DNA of 64,000 nt from CAVSQX01 sp963730225 (lineage in GTDB: Bacteria > Planctomycetota > Phycisphaerae > Tepidisphaerales > Tepidisphaeraceae), in NCBI GenBank assembly GCA_963730225.1, contig CAVSQX010000001.1, forward strand, positions 682,001-746,000. Direction: 5' to 3'. The notes beneath the pieces were generated by a model, which saw only the letters and a list, made by a program, of their open reading frames with translations, had not been told where the DNA came from and did not search any database. This document shows positions 34,641 through 45,261 of this stretch, piece by piece (position 1 is the stretch's first letter; each line of letters begins with the position of its first letter). Made by a program: the position numbers and the translations under genes.

Positions 34641-37600
34641 TCAGCGGCTACGCCGGCGACGCAGCAGACCCAGCGAGCCGAGCGCAAACAGCCCAACCAA
34701 TGCGGGCTCGGGAACCGCAGTCGTGCCGCCGGCAACCTGCGCGGTATTGCTCGCAATCATCTCCTCCGGCTGGCCGCTGACGCTGGCCAAACTTGCTCCC
34801 TGCGTGTTGAACGCGTTGTCGATCAGCGTGTAGTCGTCTCCGTTGACGACGCCGTCGTAGTTGAAATCACCGTTGTGCCAGCCGGTGAGGCTGTTATTGA
34901 AGCCGTTGTCGATCAGCGTATAGTCCGAGCCGTTCACCACCCCGTCGAGGTTGGCGTCGCCGAAATAGGTATATTTGACCAGCACATCGCTCGTTGTGAC
35001 CGTTTGCCCATCAAAGCTGCTGATCAGCACACCGCCGCTGCCGTTGTTGTTAAGTTCAATTCCCAGAGCCGTGTTGTTCGTGCCGGCAGCGGTAGAGGAA
35101 AGAATGCCGCCGGACCCGTTCCACGGTCCGTTGTTGTATCCTTGTTGGATCTGATTGGTGAGCGTCGCCGCATTACCATTGTGGACGATCATATCGTTGT
35201 TGCTCAGATCGAGCTTGCCGGTCCAGGCGCCGCTGGCTCCGGAAAGCGTGAGGCTGTCGAGCTGCAAAAGAATTCGCGGAGAGGTTCCATGATTGGCCGC
35301 ATCGAGAGCTGAGCCCGTGTTGATGGATAGATTCGTGTTGGCCGGCAACACGCCAGCGGCTGCAATCACCAGCGTTCCGGCCGAGGAAACCGTCGTAGAT
35401 CCCGAATACGTGTTTGCGCCCGTCAAGGTCAAAGAGCCTGGACCTGTGACGCTTAATCCGCCGTCGGCGCCGCTCAGGGTGGAGTCGTGGGTTAACGCCG
35501 AGCTGATCGCGACGGCAAAGCCATTGGTGTTGATCTTCGCGCCGCCGGTGGAGACGATGCTTGTGACTTTCTTGCCGATGAAGGCAGAGGTGTTGTTTGT
35601 CGAAGCTACCAGAGTTCCACCATTGAAGACGAATGTCGCGCGTCCTGTGCCGCCGGACTCGCCGATCGCACCATTATTCGCCTGGAATCCGAAGGCCGTC
35701 AGCGTGCCGCCGTTGAGATTCAGCGTGCCGGTGACAGATCCCGAGTTGGCGAAGATCGTGTTATTCGGCAAGTTGACGTTGCCGCCATTGATATTGAGCG
35801 TGGCCTGGCCCGAACCGTTTTCACCGATGAACATCTGGTAGGCGTTGAGCGTTCCGCCGTAGACGTTGACGGTGCCGGTGGCACTCCCCCCGTCACCGGA
35901 GATATCAAAGTAATTGTTCGTCGCCTGGGTGAGGGTGCCGTCGTAGAGATTGACAGTGCCGTTGCTTGTACCATTGCGCCCGACAGCAAACCAATTGTTT
36001 GTGGTCACCGATGCCGTTGCATCCGCATTCGTCATGGCGCCGGCAACAGTGCCGATATTCAGCACGCCGACACTGCTGTTGTTGCCAACATAAAACTCGC
36101 CGGCATCTTCGGTGAAGACGCCCGTGCCACTGACGGTCATCGTGCAGACATGTGACCCACCCTCGCCCATTGAGAACTGCGAGCCGGGGTCAGCTCCGAC
36201 GGTGCCGGTCTTGGTCATGGTGCCGCCGGAGATGTTTACCGTTCCCATGCCGCCCTCGCGGCCGACGACAAACCAGTTGCTGAAGTTCACGGTACCATTG
36301 GTCTGATTCCAGGTACCATTGCCGTTGACCCCTTCGCCGACATAGATTTCGCCGGCGGAGGTCAAAGATCCACCGCTGAGATTGTAGGTACCGGAGCCGG
36401 CGCCGGTGCCACCGCGGCCATCGTCAACGACGAAGGTAAAATTGCCATTTCGGGTCAGGTTGATGCTGCCGCCGTATTGGTTGAAGACGCCGGTGCCATC
36501 ATTTTGGCCCACGAACACCAAGCTGCTGGAATTCAACGTGGAGCTGTCGTACATATTGATCGTACCGACAGCACCGGAGTTCTTGCCGATGTAGAGCGTG
36601 CCGCCCACGGTCAGGTTGCCGTTGTTGCGCAGGGTGATCGTGCCGTGGGTGTTGGCATTGTCGGAGACATTGAAATCGTCGCCGGAGTTTTCGACCACGC
36701 TGCCGCTGCCGGTGATGTTGACGGTGCCGTAATCAGGTGTGCCGTTGCTGCCCGAGGAATCGGCGCCGATGCTGGTGTAAGCGCCGCCCACGTTCAGTGT
36801 GCCGTATACATTCACAGTCGCACTTCGCACCCGCAGGCCAACTTGGGTGGTGGTGCTGCCAGCCTCGAAGTTGACGACGCCCGTGGCGGTGGTGTCTGAC
36901 TCAGTGCCCTCGCCCGGGCCGTCATCCACGCCGTCAAAGTACGGCGTGCCGGTGAACGTGTTGGTGCCTTCAAAATCCAGCGTCCCACCTCCGCGCATTC
37001 CTATGCCAGCGCCGCTCAGGCCGTTGGCCGTGAAGGTTTGGCCTTGGTCCACATCCACGCCGGTGCCGACCGACGAGGTGTTGATGTTGTGCCCGCCAAA
37101 GTTGGTAGCGAACGCCGGATTGGATGCCAGCAATGCGCTGTTAATGTGGATGAACCCACCGTTCAGAATCAGCGTGCTTCCGGGCCCGCCGAGAGCGGCA
37201 TCGTTGGCGGCGTTGACTTCAACGCCATTGATGATTTCGATCGCGTTACCCGCCGCCCCGTAGGCCGTGTTGTCGCCAGTCAGGTTGACCGAACCCGCGT
37301 AATCGCCATCGAGATCGAGCACGGCGGTGCCGGCAGTGACATCGGGGCCAGCAGTGATGCTGGAGCCGATAACGATTGTTGAAGTGTCTGCGGCAATTCT
37401 TGCGTCGGTGGAATCGACGACAAATGGGCCGTTGAACGTCACCGTCTGATGGGCGCCGTCATTGGAGCTGATGATCGCATCGGGGTAATCGCTGAAGTTC
37501 GTGCCAGTGTAGGTGTTGCGGGTAATGGTAATCGGGGTAGTGATCGTCATGGTCCCCGGTGCGACGGTACCGTTCCCCCCGAAAGCAAGCACTCCCATGT

Positions 37601-38324
37601 TGCTGATCGTCGCGATTCCGGACCCCAGCGCGCCGCCAGAGTTTACCGTCAGCGCTCCGTCAACGATGTTGGTGCCGCCCGTGTAGGTGTTGTCGGTATT
37701 GAGAACCAGCGTCCCATACTCCGTGTAACCCGAATTATTGTAGGCATTGTTCAGCGTGATCGATCCCGAACCGGTGATCGAATTTGTGCCGCTTGAATTC
37801 GAGGTTTCGATCGCCAACTCGGGAACCGCGCCCGGTGTGTCATTGATGGCGACAACGTGGTCGCCGGCGGTAAGCATTATCGGGTTGGTAAGCTGAATGA
37901 CCGAAGTGCCCGTGCCGGATGTTTTGATCAGATTGCCCGCAAGCGTCAGCGTCTCGTTGCCATCGCCTTGATCGGCAATATTGAAATAGTCGCCGTTCGA
38001 GGCCGTGCCAAGGTCAATGTCTTGAACGGTAATATCCGCATTCAGCAAAACGTTGTATGCCCCGGGGCTGCTGACCGGCGTTGCCGGGCCGGTGCCGAAG
38101 ACAGCGGTATCAGGATCGGAGTTCGACCACGCTACAACCGAGTTGGTCGCGGCGTTGTACCACGTCATGGAACTTGCGTCCCAATTCCCCGATCCATCAG
38201 CGGGAGGATTTGTTCCCGAGGGATCCCAAGTAAGTACGCTCGTTTGAGCGAAGGCACCCGAAGCGCCATACAGGATCGCAACCACCGCCGCCGACAAAGA
38301 TGTGCAACGCAGTCCACGTTTCAT
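34641..38324 (-). CDS. Large secreted beta-repeat protein with dockerin-like EF-hands and PEP-CTERM-like tail
   Basis: The start at 38324 (MKRGLRC) follows GAGGAGAGGAAAC and leads into a signal peptide (SLSAAVVAILYGASGAFA). The protein has about 1,227 residues. Order: a G-x-W-D-a-s-s-m-t-W-Y opening of autotransporter-like strands; dozens of short repeats of the NGTVNLYDGTLTQ/ GGTLNAYQMFIGENG type, predicted as a parallel beta-helix; a dockerin-like EF-hand pair (GDANLDGVVNGSDYTLID and NGDFNYDGVVNGDDYTLID); and VPEPALVGLFALGSLGLL with RRRRSR, a PEP-CTERM-like tail. The C-terminal 190 residues closely resemble those of the protein at 1791-5698. No frameshift is seen. Probable role: surface display or adhesion in the glycan locus. 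Confidence 0.88.
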   Translation of the reverse strand: MKRGLRCTSLSAAVVAILYGASGAFAQTSVLTWDPSGTNPPADGSGNWDASSMTWYNAATNSVVAWSNSDPDTAVFGTGPATPVSSPGAYNVLLNADITVQDIDLGTASNGDYFNIADQGDGNETLTLAGNLIKTSGTGTSVIQLTNPIMLTAGDHVVAINDTPGAVPELAIETSNSSGTNSITGSGSITLNNAYNNSGYTEYGTLVLNTDNTYTGGTNIVDGALTVNSGGALGSGIATISNMGVLAFGGNGTVAPGTMTITTPITITRNTYTGTNFSDYPDAIISSNDGAHQTVTFNGPFVVDSTDARIAADTSTIVIGSSITAGPDVTAGTAVLDLDGDYAGSVNLTGDNTAYGAAGNAIEIINGVEVNAANDAALGGPGSTLILNGGFIHINSALLASNPAFATNFGGHNINTSSVGTGVDVDQGQTFTANGLSGAGIGMRGGGTLDFEGTNTFTGTPYFDGVDDGPGEGTESDTTATGVVNFEAGSTTTQVGLRVRSATVNVYGTLNVGGAYTSIGADSSGSNGTPDYGTVNITGSGSVVENSGDDFNVSDNANTHGTITLRNNGNLTVGGTLYIGKNSGAVGTINMYDSSTLNSSSLVFVGQNDGTGVFNQYGGSINLTRNGNFTFVVDDGRGGTGAGSGTYNLSGGSLTSAGEIYVGEGVNGNGTWNQTNGTVNFSNWFVVGREGGMGTVNISGGTMTKTGTVGADPGSQFSMGEGGSHVCTMTVSGTGVFTEDAGEFYVGNNSSVGVLNIGTVAGAMTNADATASVTTNNWFAVGRNGTSNGTVNLYDGTLTQATNNYFDISGDGGSATGTVNVYGGTLNAYQMFIGENGSGQATLNINGGNVNLPNNTIFANSGSVTGTLNLNGGTLTAFGFQANNGAIGESGGTGRATFVFNGGTLVASTNNTSAFIGKKVTSIVSTGGAKINTNGFAVAISSALTHDSTLSGADGGLSVTGPGSLTLTGANTYSGSTTVSSAGTLVIAAAGVLPANTNLSINTGSALDAANHGTSPRILLQLDSLTLSGASGAWTGKLDLSNNDMIVHNGNAATLTNQIQQGYNNGPWNGSGGILSSTAAGTNNTALGIELNNNGSGGVLISSFDGQTVTTSDVLVKYTYFGDANLDGVVNGSDYTLIDNGFNNSLTGWHNGDFNYDGVVNGDDYTLIDNAFNTQGASLASVSGQPEEMIASNTAQVAGGTTAVPEPALVGLFALGSLGLLRRRRSR

Positions 38325-38897
38325 GTTTCCTCTCCTCGGAGGCCACCAGCTTATTCTTGCCTTGGGCCTTCCGCCTAGTCTCAAGACCACCTGTTCTCGC
38401 GGCCGGCGCCGGAAGAGAATTCACTCGCGCCGCCATCACGCCTGGGATCGTGAGCTACCGGCAAGAAATGCCAAAATGTGCCGGATATTGCCTCACGCTC
38501 CACGAGATAAAATAACCATTGTTAATACTTTTGCAAGTACATTTTTGAATTCTTTGACCATTTAATGCATCTTACTGATTCGGGGTGATTTTCTCTCGCC
38601 TGGTTTCCCCATCATTTCGGGTGAAGTATGATCTCCATAGCCCGTTACAACACCGTGATTTAAGCTGAATTTAATAATGGAGCGTGAGGCCCAATAGATC
38701 TCGAAATAGACGATGGAAACCGCGCGTCAGATTCTGAGATCCGGTGGCTAAAGTGAGTTCAACATGTAATCTTTCGATCCATTGGATTATAACTTTGACT
38801 CATGAATGACTTGTGATATCATATCGTTGGTAGCCATTCGTTGGAGCAGGCGATATGGCAATAACAAAGGCCCTTTGTCGCGGATGAAAGTGGATTC
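38325..38897. other. Divergent promoter region of the glycan locus
   Basis: The 570 bases between the minus-strand surface-protein gene and the plus-strand regulator are AT-rich in the middle (38510-38830) and contain no gene. The best promoter is the one for the regulator, listed separately. Operators of the GntR/LacI-type regulator should lie here, but I could not settle on a site. Confidence 0.55.
38795..38822 (+). promoter_or_regulatory. Promoter of the GntR/LacI-type regulator
   Basis: A -35 box TTGACT (38795-38800) and a -10 box TATCAT (38817-38822) are separated by 16 bases. Transcription would start near 38829, about 70 bases before the ATG at 38898. Confidence 0.6.
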
Positions 38898-40019
38898 ATG
38901 AATGCAGTGGTTCGTAAACCTCGCCATCGACAGGTTTTTGAGACGATCCTGGGAGATATCGCCGCCGGTCGTTTCCAGCCTGGGGATCGCCTGCCCACTG
39001 AAGCGGAACTCGCCAAGACATTTTCCGCCTCGCGCACCACGATCGCTCGGGCAATGCGCGAACTGAAAAACAAGGGATTATTGCATCGCCAGCGCGGCGC
39101 CGGCACACACATCGCCATGCAGCGGGAAAAACGCGTCGCGCTCTTTGCTCCGTTTACGCAAAGTCCATCCGACCTTGGCTTCATCGGCGGTCAAATTCAC
39201 GCCCATCTTTCCGAGCTTGCCGCCCAGCGCGGCGATCACCTGCGACTTCAGATCATCAGCCGCAACGGCGGCAACCGGCTCGAACAGATGATGACCGCAG
39301 CGCGTGCCCTCATCGAGCAAAATGTCGCCGGTGTTTTTTACTACCCTGTCGAGCTGCCACAGGCGGAATCGCATTTCAACAAGCTCGTCGTCGACAAGCT
39401 TCTTTCCGCGGGCATAGCCGTCATCTGCGTCGACCGCGACATCGTCTCATTTCCAGACCGCAGCAAGCTCGCATTGGTAACCTACGACAATCGTCGCGGC
39501 GGTTACCTGATTACCGACCATCTGATCAAACAAGGCCGGCGCCGCATTGCATTCATCGGCTCGCCGTTCGTCTCCAGCGCCGCCTCCGATCGCCAGCGCG
39601 GATACTGCGATGCATTGGAAGACAACGGCCTGACCGTCGATAAAGCGCTGATTCGCCCTGCGTCGTTCGAAGATCTCGACGTGGCTTTCTCTCAATCGCT
39701 CGTGAACGATTGCAAGCCCGACGCCGTTGTCTGCAAAATGGACCATTACGCCGCTCTGGTCGGCAGGCATCTGATGGGCATGGGCCTGACCATCGGCAAG
39801 GATATTCTGCTGGCAGGATTTGATGATGATCCGCTGGCCGGCCTGCTCCCGGTGCCGCTCACAACGATCCGCTTCGCGCCCGATCCATTTGCCAAGACGT
39901 GCTACAATCGTTTGATGGCCCAGATAGCCGATCCCTCAGAACTGTTGCCGGGAATGACCCTGATCGACGTTGAACTGGTAATCCGGGAATCGACCACCGG
40001 CGCTAATCCGTCTTCCTGA
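38898..40019 (+). CDS. GntR-type regulator with LacI-like sugar-binding domain
   Basis: The 373-residue protein has an N-terminal GntR winged helix (FETILGDIAAGRFQPGDRLP, TEAELAKTFSASRTTIARAM, KGLLHRQRGAGTHIA) fused to a periplasmic-binding-protein-type effector domain of the LacI/GalR class (SAGIAVICVDRDIV, NRRGGYLITDHLIKQGRRRI, DILLAGFDDDPLAGLLPVPL). This is the AraR-like architecture, which usually answers to a sugar, for instance L-arabinose. It lies immediately ahead of the symporter and mannosidase genes, which it most likely controls, together with the divergent surface-protein genes. Confidence 0.92.
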   Translation: MNAVVRKPRHRQVFETILGDIAAGRFQPGDRLPTEAELAKTFSASRTTIARAMRELKNKGLLHRQRGAGTHIAMQREKRVALFAPFTQSPSDLGFIGGQIHAHLSELAAQRGDHLRLQIISRNGGNRLEQMMTAARALIEQNVAGVFYYPVELPQAESHFNKLVVDKLLSAGIAVICVDRDIVSFPDRSKLALVTYDNRRGGYLITDHLIKQGRRRIAFIGSPFVSSAASDRQRGYCDALEDNGLTVDKALIRPASFEDLDVAFSQSLVNDCKPDAVVCKMDHYAALVGRHLMGMGLTIGKDILLAGFDDDPLAGLLPVPLTTIRFAPDPFAKTCYNRLMAQIADPSELLPGMTLIDVELVIRESTTGANPSS

Positions 40020-40157
40020 ATTTAAGAGCGGATCGCGGCAATGCACCGGGTGTCGTTTCCCGGGTCATTGCACAACTTGATCGAACACCTGTCGCCCCGG
40101 CGGATTCCTGGCGACAATGGGCAGTTCCAATTCCTGCGCAGGCGGCTGGGAATCGCA

Positions 40158-42177
40158 ATGCATCATCTGGCCCCCATCGATGTCGCCATCATCATCGGCT
40201 ACTTCGCTTTGACGCTGATCGTAGGCTTGGCCATGTCCCGCCGCGCCAGCGCCAGCCTCGATGATTATTTCCTCGGCGGTCGCTCCCTTCCCTGGTATCT
40301 GCTTGGCATCGCCGGCATGACTAACTGGTTTGATCTCACCGGAACGATGATCATCACATCGTTCCTCTACATGCTCGGTCCGCGCGGGTTATACATCGAA
40401 TTTCGCGGCGGCGCCGTGCTGATGCTGGCATTTCTCATCGCGTACACCGGCAAATGGCACCGCCGCAGCGGATGCATGACCGGCGCCGAGTGGATGTCCT
40501 ATCGCTTTGGCAACGATCGCGCCGCCGGCACCCTGCGCATCGTCCAGGCCGCCGTCGGCATCGTCGCATCCATCATGATGCTGGCCTATCTCATCCGCGG
40601 CGCCAGCCTGTTCCTGGGAATGCTCTTTCCATTCCCGCCGATGTACACCACGCTCGTGCTGCTCAGCATCACGTCCTTGTACACCGTCAGCGCCGGCTTC
40701 TATGGCGTGGTTCTCACGGACCTGGTGCAGGGATCGATCGTTATGATCGGCTGCGTGATCATCGCCGTCATGGCATTTCATCTGGTCCCCAACTCCGCTG
40801 ATCTTTCCGCAACGGCGATGGCGGTGACGCATAATCCTTCCTGGACCGCCTCCGCGCCGGCGTTTCACGTCTACATGCCCGCCGACTACTCGCAATATCG
40901 CCCCCTCGTGCGCGTGATGCTCTTCTATTTGATCTGCCAGATTCTCTACGGCATGGGCAGCGGCTCGGAAACTCGCTATTTCGCCGCCCGCTCCGACCGC
41001 GATTGCGGCTTGCAGTCCGCCTTGCAGGGAATCACCGTCGCTTTCCGCTGGCCCATGATGATCGGGTTTGCCATCATGGGCATTTATCTCGTGCACAATG
41101 CCTACCCCGATCCCACCGCAACGCAAAAAGCCGCCGATTTAATTCACCACGCTTTTCCCGGACTCCAGCCCGCCTTCTGGAACGATCAGACCAATCGCAT
41201 CATCAATGTGCCCGATCAATACAGCAATATCGTGCCGGGCCTGAAGAAAATCCTCGGCGAAGGTTGGGCCGGCAAACTGGCGCTGGTCGGTTATCACGGC
41301 ACGGTCAACCCCGAGCAGATTCTTCCCGCCGTCCTGCTCAGCGCCATCCCCTCGGGCCTTCGGGGCATTCTGCTGGTGGCGATGTTCTCGGCGATGATGT
41401 CCGTCAAAAACGGAACCGTGAACAGCGCCAGCGCCCTATTTGTGCGCGACATCTATCAAAACGCCCTTCGGCCCAAAGCGCATCATTTCGAGTTGATCGC
41501 CACCTCCTACGTCGCAACGCTGATGATCATTGTCGCGGGCTTCTATTTCGGTGTGAAGGCCGGCAGCATCAACGACCTGTGGGGCTGGATCATCATGAGC
41601 TTTAACGCCGGCGCGCTGGCCCCGGGCCTGCTCCGGCTCTATTGGTGGCGTTGCAATGCCTGGGGCATGTTCGGCGGACTGGCGCGTAGGCGGAATCGGC
41701 GCCCTCGTCCAGCGCGCTTTCGCCCCCACCATGCCGGAATGGGAATCGTTCGTCATCATGACCTCGCTATCCTTCATCGGCACCATCGGCGGGTCGTTGC
41801 TTACACGGCCAACCCCCACCCCAGTCCTGCGAAACTTTTTCCGCACCACCAGGCCGTTTGGAATCTGGGGCCGATTCATGCGCGAACAGCCCGCTATCTT
41901 GCAGAAGGCCCTGCGCTCAGAACATCGCACGGACATTCTCACCGTCCCCTTTGCCCTGCTGACCCAGGTCACGCTTTTCCTGCTGCCCATGCAGTTGCTG
42001 GTAAAAACCTACGACGCCTTCTGGCGAACGCTTCCCCTGTTTCTCATCGGAATAACCGGTCTATATTTCTTCTGGTGGCGAGCACTCCCCGCCGCAGAAG
42101 CAGATGCGCCGGCTTCGCAAAACGCATCGCGCCCCGGGTCCCGAGCAGTTGGAGATGTCGCGCTGGGTTCAGGGTGA
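40158..42177 (+). CDS. Sodium/solute symporter (SSS family), frameshifted
   Basis: The start at 40158 (MHHLAPIDVAIIIGY) puts the first span at the N-terminus as usual for the family; the 39 extra codons upstream look random. The SSS pattern is clear: RRASASLDDYFLGGRSLPWY, GIAGMTNWFDLTGTMI, GVVLTDLVQGSIVM, GLRGILLVAMFSAMMS (sodium-site span 8) and NSASALFVRDIYQ. It probably imports a sugar released by the locus enzymes. At about 41684 the frame changes: WWRCNAWGMFGGLA continues as VGGIGALVQRAFAP in the next frame if one surplus C is removed. Two to three more spans follow. The gene ends just before the mannosidase. Confidence 0.88.
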
Positions 42178-42196
42178 TCACAAGCCATCGGAAGTA

Positions 42197-45100
42197 ATGC
42201 ACGCCATGCAGCGCTACAACGATTACACCCAGGGACGCATTCGCCAGCTTGTCCAGCAAATTGCCGGCAGGATTTACGACCAGCATCTGCCCATCGAAGA
42301 TCTTCTCGTCGCCGGCCCCACCGATCGCATCCCCTACTCCGCCGCCCAGGAATTGCAGGGATTTCGTCGGGCAAAGTTGGGCGATCAGTTTGGACCCCAC
42401 TGGGCAACCTTCTGGTTTCGAGCCCGGGTGCACGTGCCGACGGAGTGGAAAGACGCCCGCGTTGATCTGCTTTGGGATTCGCAATCGGAAGCCACGCTAT
42501 GGATCGACGGCAAAAGCGTCCAGGGTTTGAACATGACCCACGGCGATCGCCCCGATGCGATCCTCCTCGATGCAGCCCGCGGCGGCGAAACGCTCTCGCT
42601 TCAGATCGAGATGGCTTGCAACACCAAATTCGGCAACGCGCCGTTCGTCGGCCCACCGCGGCCCACGCCGGTCCTTAGCCCGTTTTATCTGCGGCGCTGC
42701 GATATCGCACGCTTCAACCCGCGCCTGGGACATTTACTTCGATGCCCTCACCCTCATCGGCTTATACGATCAGCTCCACGGCGACGGCGATGCTTCAGAA
42801 AAAAGCTGGGCCGGCCTACTGCTGTCGGAGCTGAATCGGTTCTGCAACGAGTTCGATATCGACGAGCAATCCACCTGGCCCGCCGCTCACAAAATTCTCC
42901 GCGAGCTTTACCGCAATACCAACGGCACCCGCCAACTTGAAATCAGCGCCATCGGCCATGCCCACATTGATACCGCCTGGCTCTGGCCGTTGGCCGAAAC
43001 TCATCGCAAGTGCGAGCGCACCTTCAGCACCGCCACCACGTACATGCGCGACTATCCCGAATACCGCTTCGCGTGCTCGCAGGCCTATCAATACGCGGCA
43101 ATCAAAAATCGCAACGCCGATCTGTATGGCCGAATCAAGCAGCGAATCCAAAGCGGGCAATGGATTGTTGTCGGCGGAACCTGGATCGAGCCCGACTGCA
43201 ACATTCCCTGTGGCGAATCGCTTTGCCGCCAATTCCTCTTCGGCCAGCGATATTTCCAGCATGAGTTTGGCGTTCGCTGCAAGGAATTCTGGAACCCCGA
43301 TGTCTTTGGTTACAATGGCCAACTTCCGCAGATCATGCGCCTCGCGGGCATCACGCGTTTCCTCACGCAAAAGCTATCCTGGAATCGTTTCAACAAGCCG
43401 CGGCACGGCACCTTCACCTGGCAGGGAATCGACGGCAGCGAGGTCCTGGCCCATTTTCCCCCCGCCGACACCTACAACGCCATGATGTCCGGACCCGAAG
43501 GCCATCTCGCCTGGCTCCGCGCCAACATCACCCAATGCAAAGATCATGACCGCGCCCACCACGGCGTCATGCTCTTCGGCTACGGCGACGGCGGCGGTGG
43601 CCCAACCAAGGACATGCTCGAAACCCTGCGCCGCTGCGCCAACCTGCAAGGCCTGCCCCGCATTCACCAGCGCTCCAGCGACGAGTCTTTCACGCTGATC
43701 GAAAAAGATCTGACCGATCGCCCCGTGCAGGTCGGTGAGCTTTACTTTGAATATCACCGCGGAACCTACACGTCCCAGACGCTGGTTAAGCGGAACAATC
43801 GCAAGGCCGAAATCCTGCTGCACGACCTCGAATTCCTCGCCACCGCCCTGGCCCCGCCCGCAAATTATCCCCGCCAGCAGATCAATCAACTTTGGGAGAT
43901 TCTTCTGCTCAACCAGTTCCACGACATTCTTCCGGGCAGTTCCATCCGCGAGGTTTACCAGGACAGCGCCGCCCAGTTCCGCGATCTCTTTGCTCAAGGG
44001 CAGCGGTTGATCGAAGCCATCGCCAAATCCGGCAAAACGCTTGTGAACACCATCGGCTTTCACCGCCGCGAGGTCTGCGAAGTGGATGGCAAGCTCCGTT
44101 TTGTCATCGCCGCCCCCTTCGCCGCCGCATCACCGTCCAAGCCCGCCGGCGCGCGCGCCTCGATCGAGCGGCACGGCGATGAATTCATCCTCAGCAATCA
44201 GCACCTCATCGCTCACCTGGCATCCAACGGTGCACTGCTCGGCCTGATTCATCGCCCCAGCAACCGCCAAACGCTCGCCTCGCCCGCCAACATCTTCGAG
44301 CTTTACGACGATCGCCCCAACGATTTCGATGCGTGGGATGTCGATCCTTTCCACATGGAAACCTGCAAGCCGGCCCAGGGCGCTCACGCCGCAACCGTCA
44401 TCCGCGACGATCCGCTCCGCGTCGAACTTCGCTTCGAATACCGAATCGGAAAACACTCATCCATCGAGCAGATCGTCCGCCTCGATGTCGATTCCTCCCG
44501 CCTCGAATTCCACTGCAAAGCGAATTGGCAGGAGAATCAGAAATTCCTCAAAGTCGCCTGTCCGGTGAACGTCCGCTCGATGAATGCAACCTACGAAATG
44601 CAGTTCGGCAACGTCGAGCGTCCCACGCATTTCAACACCAGCTTTGATCTGGCACGCTTCGAGGTGCCGCTGCATAAGTGGTTCGACCTGTCTGAGCATG
44701 GCTTTGGCTGTGCGATTCTAAGCGAGAGCAAATACGGCGGAAGCACGCTGGGAAATGTGATGCGCCTGTCTCTCCTGCGCGCTCCGCAAAGCCCCGACCC
44801 CACCTGCGACCGCGGCGAACATCATTTCGCCTGGGCGCTCATGCCGCATTCAAACAATTGGCGCGATGCCGGAGTCGTCGCCGAAGCGCTTCGCTTTAAT
44901 TTCCCCATGCGGCTGGTTGCTCACGCCCCAGCCGCCAGCTTCGCAACCGTCAGCGATCCCAACCTCGTGATCGATTCCATCAAACGGGCCGAAGACAGCG
45001 ATGCCCTGGTTCTCCGCCTCTACGAATGCCACGGCGCAAGAGGCAAAGCCGACTTGCACCTGACCGCCCATTTCTCCTCGGCCACCCCTTGCAACATTCT

Positions 45101-45197
45101 CGAAGAACCCATCGCCGCACCGCAATCCATCGTTCCCGGACAACCGCTGGGGATCATGTATGAGCCCTACAAAATCATCTCATTGAAGTTCGAGTGA
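42197..45197 (+). CDS. Glycoside hydrolase family 38 alpha-mannosidase, frameshifted
   Basis: The protein of about 1,000 residues has the GH38 layout: an N-terminal beta region (ATFWFRARVHVP, SEATLWIDGKSVQGLN), then the zinc-binding EISAIGHAHIDTAWLWPLAE, the nucleophile Asp in FWNPDVFGYNGQLPQIM, LLLNQFHDILPGSSI (metal His and Asp) and long C-terminal beta domains. It hydrolyses alpha-mannosides. The frame changes near 42724: DIARFNPR continues as WDIYFDALTLIG when one surplus C is removed. No signal peptide is visible, so it probably acts on imported oligosaccharides. The start at 42197 is uncertain; 42155 (MSRWVQG) would overlap the symporter stop. Confidence 0.93.
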
Positions 45198-45261
45198 GAA
45201 TCGCCTGCGTCGCCTTTCCGGCGCGACGGAGACGATGCCGCCACGATTTGCCGCCAATCGC

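Noticed and set aside
34641..38324. CRISPR-like or tandem DNA repeats in the large surface-protein genes
   Set aside because: The repetition is at the protein level (beta-strand motifs) with diverged codons; there are no regular spacers or constant repeats, and no CRISPR array was seen anywhere in the window.
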